Origin: Cohnella baijiui
Lineage (GTDB): Bacteria; Bacillota; Bacilli; Paenibacillales; Paenibacillaceae
Reading direction: 5' to 3'
Length of the DNA stretch: 64,000 nt
Assembly (NCBI RefSeq): GCF_020731285.1
Contig: NZ_JAJFOW010000001.1
Coordinates: 124,001-188,000 of the forward strand
Below, in pieces: positions 60,042-64,000 of the stretch. Positions within the stretch are counted from its first letter, which is position 1. The number at the start of each line of letters is the position of its first letter. The notes beneath the pieces were generated by a model that made no database searches, had not been told where the DNA came from, and worked only from the letters and a program-made list of their open reading frames with translations. The position numbers were made by a program, and so were the translations under genes.

Positions 60042-60590
60042 ATGAACAAACGGATCGCCGCCCTTTGCATGAGCGCGGTTGCGCTATGGTGGACCGGAAG
60101 CGCGATCTTGGCGCCCACGGCCGATGCGCGCTCGGAAACGTCTCCCGTCGTGAAGGTCAAAATTATAAACGCCAAAGGCGAAGAAGTCGGACAAGCGCAA
60201 ATCGCGCAGGTGCAAGGCGCCGTCCGCATCCATCTCGAAGCCAAGCATCTGCCTCCCGGCGCGCACGGCATCCATATTCACGAGACGGGACGCTGCGATC
60301 CGCCCGACTTCAAGTCGGCGGGCGAGCATCTCAATCCGGAGAAAAAGCAGCACGGCTTCCACAATCCGAAGGGCTTCCACGCCGGGGACCTGCCGAATAT
60401 CCAAGTCGCGGCGGACGGCACCGTGAGTGCCGATCTGGAGAGCAAAAATCTCACCTTGGCCAAAGGCGCGCCCCATTCGCTCCTGAAGCCGGGCGGCACG
60501 GCGATCGTGATTCACGAGAAGGCCGACGACTATGTGACCGACCCCTCGGGGAACTCCGGCAACCGCATCGCGTGCGGCCGCATTTCCTAA
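60042..60590 (+). CDS. Exported Cu/Zn superoxide dismutase-family protein
   Basis: 182 residues with a signal peptide (residues 1-30, MSAVALWWTGSAILAPTADA). The metal ligands of Cu/Zn SOD are visible in HGIHIHETGRCDPPDFKSAG, GEHLNP, FHNPKGFHAGDLPNI, and near the end AIVIHEKADDY. The two cysteines of the structural disulfide are in GRCD and IACGRIS. The protein would dismutate superoxide outside the membrane. AGGAGG lies about 14 bases before the ATG, a long spacing. A strong hairpin follows the stop. Confidence 0.92.
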   Translation: MNKRIAALCMSAVALWWTGSAILAPTADARSETSPVVKVKIINAKGEEVGQAQIAQVQGAVRIHLEAKHLPPGAHGIHIHETGRCDPPDFKSAGEHLNPEKKQHGFHNPKGFHAGDLPNIQVAADGTVSADLESKNLTLAKGAPHSLLKPGGTAIVIHEKADDYVTDPSGNSGNRIACGRIS

Positions 60591-60604
60591 CGGGACGAAA
60601 AGAC

Positions 60605-60635
60605 GCAACCCCGAAGCGTACCGCTTCGGGGTTGC
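60605..60635 (+). terminator. 14-bp hairpin after the SOD gene
   Basis: GCAACCCCGAAGCG pairs perfectly with CGCTTCGGGGTTGC around TAC, starting 14 bases after the SOD stop. No T run follows on either side, so it may be a bidirectional end structure or an mRNA-stabilising hairpin in the 87-base space to the convergent DUF402 gene. Confidence 0.6.
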
Positions 60636-60677
60636 TCGCGTCGGACGGCGGAACATTTGTCCGCTTTCGCACTGCCT

Positions 60678-61187
60678 CTACCGGATGCTGCCGTCCGCGA
60701 TCAAGCGATACGTCTCGCGGTCCAAATACCGCAGCACCTCCGGCATCGCCTCGGTCAATTGCCGCAAGTGCCGTTCCACGCGTCCGTCCTCGAAGTCGGC
60801 TAGCGGCGCCGGCAGTTCCTCTTCGTCCAAGATCAGAAAAGAGCCGTCGGGCCGGGCCAGCACGTCGACGATCAAATCGTGAAACGTCACGGTATCGGTG
60901 GAAATCACGGTTTGTTCGGCCAGATTGAAATACGTGCCGAGGTACACGCCCCGGGGATCGAGCCAATAGTAAGCGTTGAAAGGCTTATCCTCCCAATAGA
61001 AGGCAACGGTATACGCGCCTGCCGGAATGCACAGCTCCTCGCCGCCGGCCCTCATGCAGAACGGCTCGCGCACTTGGTGCAGCAGGACGAGCTCTTCGTC
61101 CGTATGACGCAGACGGACGCAGGGATACGACGTCAAGCTGCCGTCGTATTTGACGGCATATTCGATGAAAGTTTCTTCGTTCTCCAT
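60678..61187 (-). CDS. DUF402-family protein
   Basis: 169 residues. The DUF402 core is visible in FYWEDKPFNAYYWLDPRGVY, YFNLAEQTVISTDTVTFHDL and LIVDVLARPDGSFLILDEEE, with the acidic and aromatic pattern of the family. Some members are nucleoside di-/triphosphate phosphatases; others are unstudied. It is convergent with the SOD gene and appears monocistronic. Confidence 0.83.
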   Translation of the reverse strand: MENEETFIEYAVKYDGSLTSYPCVRLRHTDEELVLLHQVREPFCMRAGGEELCIPAGAYTVAFYWEDKPFNAYYWLDPRGVYLGTYFNLAEQTVISTDTVTFHDLIVDVLARPDGSFLILDEEELPAPLADFEDGRVERHLRQLTEAMPEVLRYLDRETYRLIADGSIR

Positions 61188-61252
61188 GTTCTCCCCCTTT
61201 CTGCCTTCTCTTTTCTATACCCGCAAGGCCGGCTGCGTCCCACAGCAGAATC

Positions 61253-61927
61253 TCAGCCGGCCATGTTGTTGACGGCGTCCTGCGGGGAGAATACGGAAAT
61301 ATGGTCTACTTTTCCCGTTTTCTTCGGAATGACGAACTTCAACTGGAATTGCTTGTTGGCCTGATACACGTAAATGGCGTCGTCCCCGTTTTTCGCCGTG
61401 GACGTCGGTTTGCCGAGCGAATGCTCGATCTCCTTGAGCGTCAGTGCCTGGAGCTGCGGATCGCTCGACCGGACGTCGAAAATTTGGCTGCCCTTGTTGA
61501 AGCCGAACGCGGCGCGGTGTTTGCCGTAGGTCGCGTAAATACCTTTGCCGGCCGTCTCGGTGGCATCCGCTTTGCCCCAGTCCCGCTCGACGTCGTCGAT
61601 CAATCCGCTGTGCGCCGCGTAGTCGATCCCGGGTACCCGGCCTTCTTTGGCAAGCTTCATCAGCTCCTTCAGCTCGCGGTCGACTGCGCCGCTCGGGGAC
61701 GATGCACTACCGGTTGGGGAGGCGGAAGGAACGGGCGGAGCCGGAGGCGTCGGGCTGCCGTCCGGAGTGCCGGACGGGGCGGTCGAAGGTTCGGGGGTCG
61801 CGGTTCCGACCGCGGATGCGGGCGGCGAAGCCGCGCCGTCGCCGCCGGCGGAGCAAGCGCTAAGGACGAGGACGCCGGAGACCGCGAGGGACACGGCGAT
61901 CGTCTTCAAATTGAGGTTGGCCTTCAT
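61253..61927 (-). CDS. YjgB-family (DUF4309) lipoprotein
   Basis: 224 residues from ATG 61927 (AAAGGAGAG at a normal distance). A lipoprotein signal peptide ends in VSGVLVLSAC, and a long Pro/Ser/Thr/Gly linker (about residues 28-85) spaces the folded domain from the membrane. The C-terminal ~130 residues match the YjgB style: GRVPGIDYAAHSGLIDDVER, KGIYATYGKHRAAFGFN and LTLKEIEHSLGKPTSTAKNG. The function is unknown. Confidence 0.85.
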   Translation of the reverse strand: MKANLNLKTIAVSLAVSGVLVLSACSAGGDGAASPPASAVGTATPEPSTAPSGTPDGSPTPPAPPVPSASPTGSASSPSGAVDRELKELMKLAKEGRVPGIDYAAHSGLIDDVERDWGKADATETAGKGIYATYGKHRAAFGFNKGSQIFDVRSSDPQLQALTLKEIEHSLGKPTSTAKNGDDAIYVYQANKQFQLKFVIPKKTGKVDHISVFSPQDAVNNMAG

Positions 61928-62042
61928 GGATGAATCTCTCCTTTGCGGTTCTGGTTGCGTGTTATGCAAATTTAGACGTCCGCAAGCGCGCAAATGTTAC
62001 GGCTCATCTCCTTTCGGGAATCTGCGCTCCTTTCGAAAGACG

Positions 62043-62074
62043 AAGAAACCTCCGGCTCTTCGCCGGAGGTTTCA
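62043..62074 (-). terminator. Rho-independent terminator after the GxGYxYP gene
   Basis: On the minus strand AAACCTCCGGC and GCCGGAGGTTT form a perfect 11-base stem with a five-base loop, followed by CTTCGTCTTTC. It lies about 50 bases after the stop at 62123. The T run is weak. Confidence 0.65.
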
Positions 62075-62122
62075 GCTTCATGCGTTGCGGTTCGATTCGA
62101 GACGTCGCCGCAGTTGGCGGGA

Positions 62123-64000
62123 TTAGCGGATGCCCTCGGACTCGCGGATTAACGAGAAGTAATTGTCCGCCAGCACGATCTCGTATTCCGGGCCGAGCGA
62201 TTCCGCGATCGCCAGAACGTCCGTCGGCGTCATGCTCCAGGCCAGCAATCCGAGCGAGACGAACAGCGGCGACTTGCCGTCCCAGCCGGCTTTGGCTTCG
62301 GACAGGATGCGCTTGCCGTCTCCGGCGGTGCTGATGCCTTGGATCGTCGAGATGGGAAGGCGGCCCGCGCCGATCTCGACGCCGTAGTGCCCTTCCCAGC
62401 TGAGGAAGAGGCCCGGAGCGTGATATTCGCGCGCATAGGCGGTTGCTATCGCGTCGCTGAGCGGAATATTGTTCCCATCCACCCGGTTCAGCACGTAAGG
62501 CACCGTCATCCCCGTCTTTTTCAGATAGCTGTAGCTCGACTTCAGGAAGTCGGCGAAGGAAGCTTCGGGCCACGCCTCCGGGTAGAAATATCCGGCGCCG
62601 GACGGTCCGGCGATCAGCTGATCGTTCGCCGTCGCCGTTTGGCGATAGTAACCGAGAATAGCGGGAGCGCCGTCATACAACAGCGGACTGGAGGTCCAGT
62701 TGATCGGGACTTTCCCCCGGTTCGGATCGTCCCACAGGTTCCGCATCCGATGCTGGTTGTATTGGAAATTGTCGCCTTCGCTGAACGTGAACGAGACGTA
62801 AATCTTGTTGTCCAGCTTTGGCTTCGGAGCGGGCTTCGCGGCCACGGGACCGGCTTTGGTCCCCGAGAACACCGTCAGGTTGCTGAACCAATCCGCAGCC
62901 AGCACGTAGACGCCGTGGTTCGAAGTGATCTCGACCGAACTGAATTCGCCTTCGACGTCGTTGCTGAACCAGCCGAGATAAGGCGTGCCCGGCTTGACGT
63001 CCGAGAGGATTTTCTCGAAGAGCGCCTTCTGCGCCGGCACGTTCGCGTCCAGCCAGAAGACCATCGCCCGGTTCGCCACCGCATAGTCCCGGAGGTAGCC
63101 GTACGGCTCCTTTTGCTCCGAGGAGGGAGGAGCGACGTTGCCTGCCGACACTTTGAACTGGTTCCACATGTTGACCGCGGCGGTCAGCTGCTTGGTGCCG
63201 GCAGGCGGCACGAACCGGTATACGAAGTAGCGCCCGTTGTCCGCGAACCGATGGCCGCCTTGACCGCTGGATAATTGAGAGCTCTGCCGGTCGTAAAGGA
63301 ACGGTTCTTCTTCGGGCGTGCCGGGAATGAAATGGGCGATCGTCTCTCCGTCCGCCTGCACCGTCACCTCGTGTACAGCCGGTCCCCAGCCGTCTTGCGG
63401 GAAGGCGTCGTCAAAGCGCAAGTAGACCGCTTCCCCGCCGAGGAAGTCCGTCAAATCCAGGTCGTACGTCTTCTTGTTGGCGGCGTCGCGCTCCTGGGTT
63501 TTCTCCTCCGCGATCGTCCGAAACGACTCGGGCAGTCCCGGCGGCAGCTTGACCGACGTGTCGGGACTCAGCCCGACCAGCATGCGATGGGTCGTCTGTG
63601 ACCAGAGGTGCTCGTACTGCCACGTGTAGGCGTCGAGTCGGTCCTTGAATTTCCCTTGCAGATCGTCCAGCACCTGCAAGCCGTAAGGCGCCGCCTTCAG
63701 TTGCTCCGCCATTGCGGGACTTGCCACGACCGCGTCCTTCAGTCCCGCGAGCGTCGTTGCGACATTGATGGAATCCGGTACTTTGGGATCGTAGACGATA
63801 ACGCCCTTCACTTCCCCTTTGTAGGCGCGAACAAGATCCCAAGCGTCTTCATGCAGCTGGTAGGGGACGTCGAGATTTTTCAGCCACGTCGTTTTGCCTT
63901 CTTCTTCGCTTTCCAGCAAGTAGATGCGGGGCTCCGCCCGATTGACGATGCCTTGGAGCGTGGCAAGCAGCAGCTTCAAGTCGCCGGGGGCGTTCACGAT
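62123..64000 (-). CDS. GxGYxYP-domain putative glycoside hydrolase (N-terminus cut by window edge)
   Basis: The frame stays open to the right edge, so the true start is probably outside the window; 625 codons are present. The family signature appears as GPSGAGYFYPEAWP about three quarters of the way along, with SSPLLYDGAPAILGYYRQTA before it. An inserted beta-rich module with RYFVYRFVPPAGTKQLTAAV lies in the middle. GxGYxYP proteins are linked to polysaccharide breakdown, but their reaction is not well defined. A terminator-like hairpin follows the stop, so this is probably the last gene of its unit. Confidence 0.82.
   Translation of the reverse strand: MVNAPGDLKLLLATLQGIVNRAEPRIYLLESEEEGKTTWLKNLDVPYQLHEDAWDLVRAYKGEVKGVIVYDPKVPDSINVATTLAGLKDAVVASPAMAEQLKAAPYGLQVLDDLQGKFKDRLDAYTWQYEHLWSQTTHRMLVGLSPDTSVKLPPGLPESFRTIAEEKTQERDAANKKTYDLDLTDFLGGEAVYLRFDDAFPQDGWGPAVHEVTVQADGETIAHFIPGTPEEEPFLYDRQSSQLSSGQGGHRFADNGRYFVYRFVPPAGTKQLTAAVNMWNQFKVSAGNVAPPSSEQKEPYGYLRDYAVANRAMVFWLDANVPAQKALFEKILSDVKPGTPYLGWFSNDVEGEFSSVEITSNHGVYVLAADWFSNLTVFSGTKAGPVAAKPAPKPKLDNKIYVSFTFSEGDNFQYNQHRMRNLWDDPNRGKVPINWTSSPLLYDGAPAILGYYRQTATANDQLIAGPSGAGYFYPEAWPEASFADFLKSSYSYLKKTGMTVPYVLNRVDGNNIPLSDAIATAYAREYHAPGLFLSWEGHYGVEIGAGRLPISTIQGISTAGDGKRILSEAKAGWDGKSPLFVSLGLLAWSMTPTDVLAIAESLGPEYEIVLADNYFSLIRESEGIR

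Noticed and set aside
1..64000. rRNA, tRNA, complete insertion sequences, prophage or replication origin
   Set aside because: None could be supported by conserved stems, terminal repeats with transposase, or phage genes anywhere in the window.

Overview
The window looks like chromosomal DNA from a GC-rich, endospore-forming member of the Paenibacillaceae (Cohnella/Paenibacillus type). The evidence is strong AGGAGG-type ribosome binding sites, a complete spore germinant-receptor operon, tiny YjcZ-like sporulation peptides, many carbohydrate-uptake and glycoside-hydrolase genes, ABC sugar importers without their own ATPase, and a GlpP-type antitermination system. Genus is inferred from protein style, not from a marker gene. 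Nearly all genes lie on the minus strand; the exceptions are an SDR, two tiny membrane peptides, a flavin reductase-like protein, one small acidic protein and a Cu/Zn SOD. No rRNA, tRNA, CRISPR array, intact insertion sequence or prophage was seen.

Layout. 1-3.1 kb: a GH78 alpha-L-rhamnosidase (cut by the left edge) coupled to a Gfo/Idh/MocA dehydrogenase. 3.2-4.8 kb: two-subunit L-serine dehydratase (sdaAB-sdaAA). 5-11 kb: DUF1801 protein, CsaA, a GH43 enzyme, an unrecognised protein, a polysaccharide deacetylase and a threonine-aldolase-like PLP enzyme. 11-12.6 kb: divergent TetR/SDR pair. 13-14 kb: repeat-rich intergenic DNA and two tiny membrane-peptide genes. 14.1-17.8 kb: a two-gene TOMM (thiazole/oxazole-modified peptide) maturation operon. 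18-19.4 kb: divergent ArsR/flavin-reductase-like pair. 19.4-23.5 kb: ger operon in the order A-C-D-B. 23.7-24.6 kb: an EF-G-binding FusB-like protein behind a structured leader with candidate leader peptides. 24.6-34 kb: thioesterase, GNAT, VOC, hybrid histidine kinase, YebC-type regulator, a small acidic protein, Nnr, DinB, serine hydrolase, GNAT and a DUF2087-like protein. 34-37.3 kb: tandem repeats and the copper ATPase CopA. 37.6-41.4 kb: three-subunit molybdenum hydroxylase. 42.6-45.8 kb: first ABC sugar importer. 46-53.5 kb: second importer operon with nanE, a PMT-type glycosyltransferase and two Gfo/Idh/MocA enzymes. 54-56.5 kb: glpP and glpD, with a leader terminator in front of glpD. 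56.6-64 kb: AlkA, AraC regulator, MFS transporter, Cu/Zn SOD, DUF402 and YjgB proteins, and a GxGYxYP protein cut by the right edge.

The carbohydrate genes suggest a life on plant or microbial polysaccharides: extracellular sugars are bound by lipoproteins, imported through permeases that presumably share a housekeeping MsmX-type ATPase, and processed by cytoplasmic hydrolases, epimerase and dehydrogenases. The two most interesting loci are the FusB-like gene with an apparent leader-peptide attenuator, and the TOMM cyclodehydratase pair. The TOMM pair converges on two tandem 31/38-residue membrane peptides whose shared 27-residue block is identical in protein although 16 of its 27 codons differ synonymously.
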